A stretch of 64,000 bases of DNA, taken from the NCBI RefSeq assembly GCF_017741815.1, contig NZ_JAGHMF010000036.1, forward strand, positions 124,001 to 188,000, in the 5' to 3' direction. Origin of the DNA: Rhizobium sp. 16-488-2b (GTDB lineage Bacteria; Pseudomonadota; Alphaproteobacteria; Rhizobiales; Rhizobiaceae). The translations under genes and the position numbers were made by a program. The notes under the pieces are model-generated. The model was given only the letters and a program-made list of their open reading frames with translations. It made no database searches and had not been told where the DNA came from. This document shows, in pieces, positions 16,232 through 24,611 of the stretch (its first letter is position 1; every line of letters begins with the position of its first letter).

Positions 16232-16310
16232 GCGACTCCCTCCGCCAGCATTATCTGGTTCAGGTTCAAAGGGTACTTCTCAGTCTGCCGTCGGCAAACG
16301 CCCCTGTCTC
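16232..16310 (-). promoter_or_regulatory. TPP riboswitch (THI element)
   Basis: The minus strand carries the canonical aptamer pieces in order: ACAGGGGCG, a GCCGACGGC stem, GACTGAGAAGTACCC, TTTGAACCTGA, then CCAGATAATGCTGG and GGAGGGAGT. These match the CUGAGA and ACCCUUUGAACCUGA hallmarks that bind the pyrimidine and pyrophosphate of TPP. Downstream, GGAGGG can also pair with CCCTCC (a stem within 16219-16246), which would compete with aptamer helix P1. No T-tract follows, so control of translation is more likely than termination. Confidence 0.93.
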
Positions 16311-16392
16311 TCAATGGGTCTGTTCTGTCAGAGAAGCCGACCGCTGTCACGCGCAAAATAACAGCGGCCCGGAGCTGGCAATCGGCCGCCGA

Positions 16393-16863
16393 TCAGGCGC
16401 CGTTCTCCTTGATCGCTTCCATCGCAACGAAGGTCGACGTGTTGGCGACGAAGGGAAGGCTGGAAATCTTTTCGCCCAGCACGAGGCGATAATTGGCGAT
16501 ATCGGACGTGCGTATCTTTAAGAGATAGTCGAAGGCGCCCGCGATCATGTGGCACTCCTCGACTTCCTGCAGCTTGCGAACCGCGACGTTGAAAGCGTTC
16601 AGCGCGTTCTCCCTGGTGTCGGAGAGTTTCACCTCGGTAAACGCCACATGGTTGCGGCCGAGCTTGTTGACGTCGATGATGGCGCGAAAGCCGAGAATGT
16701 AGCCGTCCTCGATCAGTCGCTTGAGCCTGACCTGGCAGGGCGTGTTGGACAGGCCCACGCGTTTGGCGAGGTCCGTCACCGACATACGGCCATCGGCGAC
16801 GAGCGCGTCGAGTATGCGTTGATCGAATTGGTCGATTTCCCTGTTATTTCCCGCGCCCGCCAC
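16393..16863 (-). CDS. putR: Lrp/AsnC family proline regulator
   Basis: The protein is 156 residues from a GTG at 16863, which has AAGGAA upstream at good spacing; an upstream TTG (16878) would add five residues. The N-terminal helix-turn-helix (IDQFDQRILDALVADGRMSV then LAKRVGLSNTPCQVRLKRLI) is followed by the ligand-sensing RAM/AsnC domain (NHVAFTEVKLSDT and ECHMIAGAFDYLLKIRTSDI). It is divergent from putA. In Agrobacterium and other alphaproteobacteria an Lrp-type PutR in this position activates putA in response to proline. A palindrome at 16875-16890 in the shared intergenic space is a plausible binding site. Confidence 0.9.
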   Translation of the reverse strand: MAGAGNNREIDQFDQRILDALVADGRMSVTDLAKRVGLSNTPCQVRLKRLIEDGYILGFRAIIDVNKLGRNHVAFTEVKLSDTRENALNAFNVAVRKLQEVEECHMIAGAFDYLLKIRTSDIANYRLVLGEKISSLPFVANTSTFVAMEAIKENGA

Positions 16864-16874
16864 AATAATTTCCT

Positions 16875-16890
16875 TCAATATGAATATTGA
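16875..16890. promoter_or_regulatory. Putative PutR binding palindrome
   Basis: The sequence TCAATAT-GA-ATATTGA is a perfect 7-base inverted repeat, 12 bases upstream of the putR GTG and about 94 bases upstream of the putA ATG. It is AT-rich in a GC-rich surrounding, as is typical of Lrp/AsnC sites. The function is inferred from position and symmetry. Confidence 0.5.
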
Positions 16891-16983
16891 TTAGCGAACT
16901 AAAGACTAGAACGCTCGAAATCAAGTGAAATTGACCTTTTGAAATCTGCTAGCTTTCCGACATCAGCGGATCAGGAGCCCAGC

Positions 16984-19900
16984 ATGGCAATCACCACCGA
17001 CGCGGCAGCAGTCGAAGTCACAGTAGAGCAGGCCAACGGCTCTGCAAATCCCTTTGACGGATTTGCCCCTCCGATCCGAGAACAGAGCGATCTGCGCCGC
17101 GCCATCACGGCTGCCTACCGCACGCCGGAGACGATCTGCGTGCCACGCCTGGTTGAAGCAGCCGCCCTCCCCGATCACGTCAGGAAAGCCGCCGCCGATA
17201 CCGCCCGCAAGCTGATCGAAGCGCTGCGCGCCAAGCACAAGGGAACCGGCGTCGAGGGGCTGGTGCACGAATACTCGCTCTCCAGCCAGGAGGGCATCGC
17301 GCTGATGTGTCTGGCCGAGGCGCTGCTGCGCATTCCCGATACGGCCACGCGAGACGCTCTTATCCGCGACAAGATTTCCGAGGGCGACTGGAAGGCACAT
17401 CTCGGCGGCGGTCGCTCGCTCTTCGTCAACGCCGCGACCTGGGGTCTCGTCGTCACCGGCAAGCTGACGTCGACGGTCGCCGACCGCAGCCTTTCGGCTG
17501 CTCTGACCCGTCTGATCGCCCGCTGCGGCGAGCCGGTGATCCGCCGCGGTGTCGACATGGCGATGCGAATGATGGGCGAGCAGTTCGTCACCGGCGAGAC
17601 CATCGACGAAGCGCTGCAGCGCGCAAAGCCGCTGGAGCAGCGCGGCTTTCGCTATTCCTACGACATGCTGGGCGAAGCCGCGACCACGGGCGCAGACGCG
17701 AAGCGCTATTACAAGGATTACGAGACCGCGATCCACGCGATCGGAAAGGCGTCTGATCGGCGCGGCATCTACGAAGGCCCGGGTATCTCGATCAAGCTTT
17801 CGGCGCTGCATCCGCGCTACGCCCGCGCGCAGAGCGCCCGCGTCATGGACGAACTGCTGCCGAAGGTGAAGGCGCTGGCGCTGATCGCCAAGTCCTACGA
17901 CATCGGCCTCAACATCGACGCTGAAGAGGCCGACCGCCTCGAACTGTCGCTCGACCTTCTGGAAGCGCTCTGCCTCGATCCCGATCTGGAGGGCTGGAAC
18001 GGCATGGGCTTCGTCGTCCAGGCATACGGCAAGCGCTGCCCCTTCGTGCTCGATTTCATCATCGACCTGGCGCGCCGCGCCGGCCGCCGCATCATGGTGC
18101 GCCTCGTCAAGGGCGCTTACTGGGATGCGGAGATCAAGCGCGCACAGGTCGATGGCCTCGCGGACTTCCCCGTTTTCACCCGCAAGATCTACACCGACGT
18201 TTCCTATATCGCCTGCGCCAGGAAGCTTCTGGCGGCGACCGATGCCGTCTTCCCGCAGTTCGCGACCCACAACGCCCAGACGCTGGCGACCATCTACCAG
18301 ATGGCGGGCTCGGACTATTATGTCGGCAAGTACGAGTTCCAGTGCCTCCATGGCATGGGCGAGCCGCTTTACGACGAGGTGGTCGGCCGACAGAACCTGA
18401 ACCGCCCCTGCCGCATCTACGCCCCCGTCGGCACGCACGAAACGCTGCTTGCCTATCTCGTGCGCCGCCTGCTGGAGAACGGCGCCAACTCCTCCTTCGT
18501 CAACCGGATCGCGGATCCAAACGTCTCCATCGACGAACTGATCGCCGACCCGGCCGAGATCGTCTCGAAGATGCCGATCATCGGCCAGAAGCACGACAAG
18601 ATCTCGCTCCCCGGCGAGCTCTACGGAAGCCGCGTCAACTCCGCCGGCCTCGATCTCTCCAGCGAAACGGTGCTCAACCACCTGTCGCATCTGCTGGGCG
18701 AAAGCGCCACGAAGGGCTGGCGCGCCCTGCCCAGCCAGGCGACCGACATCAACGGCGCCCGCGACGTGCTCAACCCCGCCGACCACCGAGACGCCGTAGG
18801 CCAGGTTCGTGAGGCAACGCCATCCGACGTCGCGGCCGCAATGCAGGCGGCGCAAGCGGCAGCAGCGTCCTGGGCCGGCGTCTCGCCCGCCGATCGTGCC
18901 GCATTGCTCGACACCGCCGCCGACATCATGCAGACCCGCATGGAAACGCTGCTCGGCCTCATCATTCGCGAAGCCGGCAAGTCGGTGCAGAACGCCATTG
19001 CCGAAGTGCGCGAGGCGATCGACTTCCTGCGCTACTACGCCGAACAGGCGCGCCGCACGCTGGGGCCGTCACACGCGCCTCTGGGCCCTGTCGTCTGCAT
19101 CAGCCCGTGGAACTTCCCGCTGGCGATCTTCAGCGGTCAGGTCGCGGCCGCACTCGTCGCCGGCAACCCGGTTCTGGCAAAGCCCGCCGAGGAAACGCCG
19201 CTGATTGCCGCCGAGGCAGTCAGGATCCTGCATGAGGCGGGCATTCCGAAGGATGTCATGCAGCTCGTTCCGGGCGAAGGTAGCGTTGGTGCGGCCCTTG
19301 TCGCGGCGCCGGAGACGGCGGCCGTGATGTTCACCGGCTCGACCGAGGTTGCCCGGCTGATCCAGGCCGAACTCGCCAAGCGGCTCTCCGCCGACGGCAA
19401 GCCGATCCCGCTCATCGCCGAAACCGGCGGCCAGAATGCGATGATCGTCGATTCCTCGGCGCTTGCAGAACAGGTCGTGGGCGATGTCATCGCATCCGCC
19501 TTCGACAGCGCGGGCCAGCGCTGCTCGGCGCTGCGTATTCTCTGCCTGCAGGACGATGTCGCCGACCGCACGCTGACGATGCTGAAGGGCGCACTGCGCG
19601 AACTGACGATCGCCAACACCAATCGCCTCTCCGCCGATATCGGCCCCGTCATCACGGCCGACGCGAAGGAGATCATCGAGACCCACGTGAAGTCGATGCA
19701 GGCGCTTGGCCGCCAGGTCGAGCGCATCGAGCTGCCCACGGAGACACAGCATGGCACATTCGTCGCTCCGACGATCGTGGAACTCAACAACATCGCCGAA
19801 CTGAAGCGCGAAGTGTTCGGCCCGGTGCTGCATGTCATCCGCTGGCGCAGGCAGGATCTGGACCGCCTGGTCGATGAGATCAACGCCACTGGCTATGGCC

Positions 19901-20694
19901 TGACCTTCGGCCTGCACACGCGCCTCGACGAGACGATCGCCCGCGTGACCTCGCGCATCGAGGTGGGCAACGTCTACGTCAACCGCAACGTCATCGGCGC
20001 CGTGGTCGGCGTTCAGCCTTTCGGCGGGCGCGGGCTATCCGGCACCGGCCCCAAGGCCGGCGGACCGCTCTATCTCGGCCGCCTGGTGAAGACGCCGCCG
20101 ATCCCGCCGCAGCACAGCTCGGTCTATAGCGATCCGGCGCTTTCGGATTTCGCCAAGTGGCTCGACGAGCGAGAACTGCATGACGAGGCCGAGATGGCCC
20201 GCAACCTCGGCAGCCAATCCGCGCTTGGTCTGGAAAGCGAGCTCACTGGCCCCGTCGGCGAACGCAACATCTACGCGCTGCACGCACGCGGCACCATCTT
20301 CTGCGCACCAGTCTCGGAAGTCGGCCTGCATCGCCAGATCTCGTCGGTTCTGGCAACCGGCAACAAGGCATTCGTCGAATGCAGCGACAGCCTTCGCAGC
20401 AGCCTGAAGGATCTTCCCGTCAGCGTTTCCCAGCGTATCCACTTTGGCAACGGCAGGAGCACGAGCGAGATCCTCTCGGGCGCTCTCATCGAAGGCGACA
20501 GCGCGCGCATCGCCTCAATGCAGCAGGAGATCGCCGCCATGTCCGGCCCGCTGCTCCTGACGCAGGCTGCCTCGACGGCGGAGCTGGAGCGCAATCCAGA
20601 AGCCTATTGCCTCAACTGGTTGCTGGAAGAGGTATCCACCTCCATCAACACCGCCGCCGCCGGCGGCAATGCGAGCCTCATGTCGATCGGCTGA
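16984..20694 (+). CDS. putA: Bifunctional proline dehydrogenase / P5C dehydrogenase
   Basis: This 1236-residue PutA oxidises proline to glutamate. The N-terminal FAD-dependent proline dehydrogenase barrel includes RLVKGAYWDAEIKRAQ, YEFQCLHGMGEPLYDEV and RIYAPVGTHETLLAYLVRRL. The NAD-dependent aldehyde dehydrogenase half includes VCISPWNFPLAIFSGQ, Glu813 in AETGGQNAMIV and catalytic Cys847 in SAGQRCSALR. About 150 further residues form the extra C-terminal domain seen in long PutAs. There is no N-terminal ribbon-helix-helix domain, so it is not self-regulating; the divergent putR supplies control. The ATG at 16984 with AGGAG is preferred over the upstream ATG at 16939. Confidence 0.96.
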   Translation: MAITTDAAAVEVTVEQANGSANPFDGFAPPIREQSDLRRAITAAYRTPETICVPRLVEAAALPDHVRKAAADTARKLIEALRAKHKGTGVEGLVHEYSLSSQEGIALMCLAEALLRIPDTATRDALIRDKISEGDWKAHLGGGRSLFVNAATWGLVVTGKLTSTVADRSLSAALTRLIARCGEPVIRRGVDMAMRMMGEQFVTGETIDEALQRAKPLEQRGFRYSYDMLGEAATTGADAKRYYKDYETAIHAIGKASDRRGIYEGPGISIKLSALHPRYARAQSARVMDELLPKVKALALIAKSYDIGLNIDAEEADRLELSLDLLEALCLDPDLEGWNGMGFVVQAYGKRCPFVLDFIIDLARRAGRRIMVRLVKGAYWDAEIKRAQVDGLADFPVFTRKIYTDVSYIACARKLLAATDAVFPQFATHNAQTLATIYQMAGSDYYVGKYEFQCLHGMGEPLYDEVVGRQNLNRPCRIYAPVGTHETLLAYLVRRLLENGANSSFVNRIADPNVSIDELIADPAEIVSKMPIIGQKHDKISLPGELYGSRVNSAGLDLSSETVLNHLSHLLGESATKGWRALPSQATDINGARDVLNPADHRDAVGQVREATPSDVAAAMQAAQAAAASWAGVSPADRAALLDTAADIMQTRMETLLGLIIREAGKSVQNAIAEVREAIDFLRYYAEQARRTLGPSHAPLGPVVCISPWNFPLAIFSGQVAAALVAGNPVLAKPAEETPLIAAEAVRILHEAGIPKDVMQLVPGEGSVGAALVAAPETAAVMFTGSTEVARLIQAELAKRLSADGKPIPLIAETGGQNAMIVDSSALAEQVVGDVIASAFDSAGQRCSALRILCLQDDVADRTLTMLKGALRELTIANTNRLSADIGPVITADAKEIIETHVKSMQALGRQVERIELPTETQHGTFVAPTIVELNNIAELKREVFGPVLHVIRWRRQDLDRLVDEINATGYGLTFGLHTRLDETIARVTSRIEVGNVYVNRNVIGAVVGVQPFGGRGLSGTGPKAGGPLYLGRLVKTPPIPPQHSSVYSDPALSDFAKWLDERELHDEAEMARNLGSQSALGLESELTGPVGERNIYALHARGTIFCAPVSEVGLHRQISSVLATGNKAFVECSDSLRSSLKDLPVSVSQRIHFGNGRSTSEILSGALIEGDSARIASMQQEIAAMSGPLLLTQAASTAELERNPEAYCLNWLLEEVSTSINTAAAGGNASLMSIG

Positions 20695-20721
20695 TCGCCT
20701 GGGCGCTCTGCCCAAATGGGT

Positions 20722-21240
20722 TCAGGTCACCGCAGACGTCTCTATGGACAGTCTGCGGTAGCCGCCGCGCCAATAGAGCAGCGGCTCCACGTCCTCGCGC
20801 GTCTCGATCGCGCGCACGCGGCCGATCAGGATGGCGTGCGAATGGTGGTTGAGAACCGTGTCCAGCTCGCAGTCGAGCACCGTGAGCGCATTGGCGAGTG
20901 CCGGCGTGCTAGTTGCAAGCTCATACCATTGCGCGCCCTCATACCGCTCGGCGCCACGACGACCATCGAAGCCGGCGAAAGATTGCGCGCCGTGCTGTTG
21001 GTCGGCGGCGAGAACATTGACGCAGAAGCGGCGATATTTATCGACAGTGGGCCACGAGGACGACGACCGGTTGACGCTGACGATCACCGAGGGCACGTCG
21101 GCGGAGAGCGAGGACACCGATGTCGCGGTAAAGCCCGTCCGCTCGTCTCCTTCTCCGACCGTGATCACGCTGACGGCGCCGGCTAGGTGCCGCATCGAGA
21201 GCTTGAACGCGGCTTGATCGACGACAGGTTTGTCCAGCAT
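20722..21240 (-). CDS. Flavin reductase family protein
   Basis: This 172-residue FMN-binding reductase-domain protein (HpaC/NtaB-like) shows FKLSMRHLAGAVSVITVGEG, TGFTATSVSSLSADVPSVIV, the CVNVLAADQQHGAQSFAG helix and a late LDCELDTVLNHHSHAILIGR. Such proteins use NAD(P)H to make free reduced FMN for a partner monooxygenase. The gene follows the LLM monooxygenase gene by only 16 bases on the same strand, so the two most likely form a two-component monooxygenase system. It converges on putA. Confidence 0.9.
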   Translation of the reverse strand: MLDKPVVDQAAFKLSMRHLAGAVSVITVGEGDERTGFTATSVSSLSADVPSVIVSVNRSSSSWPTVDKYRRFCVNVLAADQQHGAQSFAGFDGRRGAERYEGAQWYELATSTPALANALTVLDCELDTVLNHHSHAILIGRVRAIETREDVEPLLYWRGGYRRLSIETSAVT

Positions 21241-21256
21241 CGCCCACTCCTCTCTC

Positions 21257-22597
21257 TCAGCTCTTCGCGAAACGATTGGCGGGCATAGAGAGGCCGAGAT
21301 TTTCGCGCAGCGTCGCGCCCTCGTACTCCTCGCGGAACAGGCCGCGGCGACGCAATTCCGGAAGCACGAGCTTGACGAAGTCGTCGAGGCTCGCCGGCAG
21401 CGTCGGGAACATCAGGATGAAGCCATCCGCCGCGCGGGTCTCGAACCACTCTTCCATGAAATCGGCTATCTGCTTCGGCGTGCCGGTGATGCCGTTTCCG
21501 GTGTGCTTTTCGGCATAATGCCGTACCAGTTCACCGACCGTGCGGCCGCTCTTGACGAAATCGACGAGCTCGTCGAACAGGGCGCGCGAGCCCTTTGGTG
21601 CTTCAGGCAGCCGGTCCATGGGGAACGGCTTGTCGAGCGGTACGCCGGTCAAATCAGCCTCCAGGAATTCCGACAGCATCAAGCGACCAACATCCGGGTG
21701 CATCTTGTCGATCAGATAATCGACCTTCGCTTTCGCCTCGGCTTCCGTCTCGCCGACATTCAGGACGACGCCGGGCATGATCTTCAGATCATCGGGGTTG
21801 CGGCCATAGGCCGGCATCCGCGCCTTGACGTTCTGGTAGAAGGCGCGGTTGCGGTCGATGTTGGACGCCAAGCTGAAGACGATCTCGGCTGTGCGCGCCG
21901 CCATGTCCATGCCCGGTTCGGAACCACCCGCCTGTGCAATCACAGGCCGGCCCTGCGGGGAGCGGGCGATATTGAGCGGACCGCGCACCTGGAAATGCTT
22001 GCCTTTGTGATTGAGCGTGTGGTGCTTGGTCTTGTCGTAATAGACGCCGCTTTCGCGATCGAGCAACAGCGCGCCTTCCTCGAAGCTGTCCCACAGGCCG
22101 AACACGACATCCACGAATTCGTTGCCACGCTCGTAGCGCAGCGCATGCGGATCGAGACCTTCGCGGTTAAAGTTATAGCCGGTCTCGTCGTGGTCCGAAG
22201 TCACGACATTCCAGCAGGCACGACCGCCGCTGAGGTGATCGATCGAGGCGAACAGGCGCGCGACGTTGAACGGCTCATAGTAGCTGGTCGATACCGTGGC
22301 CACCAGCCCGAGCTTCTCCGTCGAAACCGCCAGCGCCGATAGCAGCGACAACGGCTCGAAGCGGTTCATCTTGGTCGGAATGCGCGAGAGGGCGTTTGGA
22401 TCGCCAACGGCGGCGGCCGGGGAATCCGCCAGGAACATGAAATCGAGCTTTGCCGCTTCCGATCGCTTGGCGACGTCGAGAAGATGGCTGAAGTCGTTGG
22501 CGCCGTTGACGTTGCTATCAGGATGCAGCCACGCGGCCGGATGAAAGCCGAACGTGTAGACAAACGTGCCCAGTTTCATCTTGTCGCTGCGCGCCAT
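21257..22597 (-). CDS. LLM class flavin-dependent monooxygenase (NtaA/SnaA/DszA type)
   Basis: This 446-residue luciferase-like monooxygenase belongs to the NtaA/SnaA/DszA branch. Visible segments are KLGTFVYTFGFHPAAWLHPD, LDFMFLADSPAAA, RFEPLSLLSALAVSTEKLGL, LSGGRACWNVVTSDHDETGY and AQAGGSEPGMDMAARTAEIV. These enzymes use FMNH2 and oxygen to cleave N- or S-containing compounds such as nitrilotriacetate or sulfones. The ATG at 22597 has GGGGAGACG before it; an extra ten residues are possible from 22627. The flavin reductase follows, and a polar amino-acid-type importer lies nearby, so the substrate may be a small amine or amino-acid-like molecule. Confidence 0.9.
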   Translation of the reverse strand: MARSDKMKLGTFVYTFGFHPAAWLHPDSNVNGANDFSHLLDVAKRSEAAKLDFMFLADSPAAAVGDPNALSRIPTKMNRFEPLSLLSALAVSTEKLGLVATVSTSYYEPFNVARLFASIDHLSGGRACWNVVTSDHDETGYNFNREGLDPHALRYERGNEFVDVVFGLWDSFEEGALLLDRESGVYYDKTKHHTLNHKGKHFQVRGPLNIARSPQGRPVIAQAGGSEPGMDMAARTAEIVFSLASNIDRNRAFYQNVKARMPAYGRNPDDLKIMPGVVLNVGETEAEAKAKVDYLIDKMHPDVGRLMLSEFLEADLTGVPLDKPFPMDRLPEAPKGSRALFDELVDFVKSGRTVGELVRHYAEKHTGNGITGTPKQIADFMEEWFETRAADGFILMFPTLPASLDDFVKLVLPELRRRGLFREEYEGATLRENLGLSMPANRFAKS

Positions 22598-22694
22598 CGT
22601 CGTCTCCCCAAAGTTGACAGCTATCAATTGCGCAAGCTAACGCCACGCGACTTTTTTCATCAATATCGCGCAGCTATCTTCCGTTTTAGTTTTT

Positions 22695-23633
22695 CTAAAG
22701 AGTGGGCTGTGCCGAGACTTGCCCCTGCTGCCGTGAGATCGCAACCACCCAATCGCGGAACTCCGGCCCGTAGGCTTTCTGTAGGGCCGATCGATCCCAG
22801 GCCAGAAAATAGCTCTCGCGCAAAGGGATCCTGATATCGACGGGAATGACCAGCGTCTGCGCCTCGAGTTCGTCTGATATCATCGACATCTGCGCGAGCA
22901 CCACGCCGCGCTTGTTGACCGCGGCATCGATGGCGCTGCTCGACAGCGTGAAGGACAATCCCGGCGCCGTCTCCTTGAGATCGACGCCGACCTTTGCGGC
23001 GAATTCCGACCAGCGCGGATAGGGCGTGAAATGCCGCTCCCATTCGACATGGAGCAGCGGATAGCGCAACAACTCCGCCGCCGTCGGTTTGCCTGCCGCG
23101 ATCAAAGCCGGCGAGCAGGCGGGAACGACCCAGTCGCGGAAGAGCTCGGCATAATGATCGTGCTGCAGCACGTCTGAGCCATAGCTGACGCGGAAATCGA
23201 CCTCGTCGAAGCCCATGCGCGGCTCCCGGTCGCGGCCGATGACGCGGATGTGGGCAGCGGGATGCAACGCTTGCCAGTCGAAGATGCGCCGGCCGATCCA
23301 CTTGTTCACCACCGAGGACAGGGCGCTCAGGACCAGTGCATTCTCGTTGCGCGCACGCTCCAGCACCTGCTGCGCGATCGCGAACTGCTCGAAGCCCTTG
23401 GTGATCTCGCGGTGATAAAGCCGGCCCCAGACCGTCAGCTCCGCGGTTCGCCCACTGCGCTCCAGAAGCGTGACGCCGAGAAAGCTCTCAATCTTCCTGA
23501 TCTGCTGGCTGATGGCGCCCGGCGACACATTGAGCTCGATCGCTGCCGCCGTGACGCTGCCGCAACGCCCGGCCGCCTCGAAAGCCTGCAGCGCCTTCAG
23601 CGGGAGCGCCCTCAACTGTTGCTCGTCGGTCAA
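22695..23633 (-). CDS. LysR family transcriptional regulator (GcvA-like)
   Basis: This 312-residue LysR regulator has its winged helix-turn-helix at residues 10-70 (ALPLKALQAFEAAGRCGSVT then AAAIELNVSPGAISQQIRKI). The effector-binding domain includes FDEVDFRVSYGSDVLQHDHY. The TTG at 23633 with GAGG seven bases upstream is the likely start, 11 bases after the GntR stop. It lies between GntR and the monooxygenase on the same strand and probably regulates the latter. The inducer is unknown. Confidence 0.87.
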   Translation of the reverse strand: MTDEQQLRALPLKALQAFEAAGRCGSVTAAAIELNVSPGAISQQIRKIESFLGVTLLERSGRTAELTVWGRLYHREITKGFEQFAIAQQVLERARNENALVLSALSSVVNKWIGRRIFDWQALHPAAHIRVIGRDREPRMGFDEVDFRVSYGSDVLQHDHYAELFRDWVVPACSPALIAAGKPTAAELLRYPLLHVEWERHFTPYPRWSEFAAKVGVDLKETAPGLSFTLSSSAIDAAVNKRGVVLAQMSMISDELEAQTLVIPVDIRIPLRESYFLAWDRSALQKAYGPEFRDWVVAISRQQGQVSAQPTL

Positions 23634-23644
23634 GTCGGGCCTCG

Positions 23645-24370
23645 TCAGGGTTGGCGCCGCGAGCGCTTTTCAGCCGGCTGGAAGACGCTCGCGAACTGGA
23701 ATCGATCGCCGGGATGCATGATCTCGACATGGGTCACCATACGCTCGTTCTGCCACGTCTGGCGAATGAGATTGAGACAGGGCTCGCCGCGCTCCATCAG
23801 GAGCACCCGCGCTGTCGAGGCGTCGGCCGAGACCGCCCGGATGACATGCCTCGCCTTCGACCACGGCACCTGCGACAGCAGCCACTTCGCCGGCGGGGCG
23901 CCAGCAAAGCTCTCCTCTCTTGCAAGCGGCACCGTGTCGAGCAGGATCAGCCGGCGCTCTATCGCGATCGGTTTCCCATCGACGATGTGCAGGCATTGAA
24001 GCCTCAGAACCTCCGACCCCTCGGGCGCCTGTAGCTGCGCGGCCTCGGCCGTATGTAGCCTTTCGATCTTGCGCGACAGGATCTCGTGCCGGTGCTCGTA
24101 GCCCGCAAGCGCCGCCTCGGTGCTAATGTCCTGGATATCCATCACCGTGCGATCTATCTGCGGCGAGGCCACGAACGAGCCAGCCTTGCGCCGGCGCACG
24201 ATCAACCCACGCTCTACGAGGATGGAGAGCGCCTTGCTGACAGTCATCCGCGAGCACTGATATTGCTCCACGAGATCGTGCTCGATGGGGATGCGATCTC
24301 CTGGCCGCCATTCGCCGCTCAGGATCCTCGTCTCGATGTCCTTGAAAATTCTTTGATGAATCGGGTCCAA
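23645..24370 (-). CDS. GntR family regulator, HutC subfamily (UTRA domain)
   Basis: This 241-residue protein has a GntR winged helix (IHQRIFKDIETRILSGEWRP, then YQCSRMTVSKALSILVERGL) and a C-terminal UTRA ligand domain (AAQLQAPEGSEVLRLQCLHI, VDGKPIAIERRLILLDTVPL, and THVEIMHPGDRFQFAS). The frame starts at a TTG with AAAGGTG before it; no in-frame ATG precedes it. It resembles the histidine-utilisation repressor HutC, but no hut genes lie here. It is divergent from an amino-acid-type ABC importer and probably represses it; a TTTG-N6-CAAA dyad overlaps that promoter. Confidence 0.87.
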   Translation of the reverse strand: MDPIHQRIFKDIETRILSGEWRPGDRIPIEHDLVEQYQCSRMTVSKALSILVERGLIVRRRKAGSFVASPQIDRTVMDIQDISTEAALAGYEHRHEILSRKIERLHTAEAAQLQAPEGSEVLRLQCLHIVDGKPIAIERRLILLDTVPLAREESFAGAPPAKWLLSQVPWSKARHVIRAVSADASTARVLLMERGEPCLNLIRQTWQNERMVTHVEIMHPGDRFQFASVFQPAEKRSRRQP

Positions 24371-24473
24371 TACGTCACCTTTTCTCCGGCGCGAGACGGA
24401 AATCGCTAACGCCGATCCGGGGTTGCTTCAAAGCTGACGCACCTGCCCGGCACAAAAATTGCTTTCCTGGAGT

Positions 24474-24520
24474 TTGACATTGACACACTAGGCCAGCCTA
24501 TATCTATTTGTATAGTCAAA
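24474..24520 (+). promoter_or_regulatory. Promoter and putative GntR operator of the polar amino-acid ABC operon
   Basis: Two tandem TTGACA hexamers (24474-24479 and 24480-24485) precede an AT-rich block CCTATATCTATTTG. The dyad TTTGTATAGTCAAA at 24507-24520 overlaps the probable -10 to +1 region and resembles the GTATA-type half-sites of GntR/HutC repressors. Its position fits repression of the binding-protein gene. The assignment is by eye. Confidence 0.45.
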
Positions 24521-24611
24521 AGCGGACCAGAGAAGTTCGCTTAAGGGACTAAAAAGTTCGGGAACTCGTGCTCCTCCAACAGGGGAGCAGACACTGGAGA
24601 GATTGAAGATC

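Noticed and set aside
16963-18855. 630-codon open frame opposite putA
   Set aside because: It is antisense to an unambiguous proline dehydrogenase domain and has no motif of its own.
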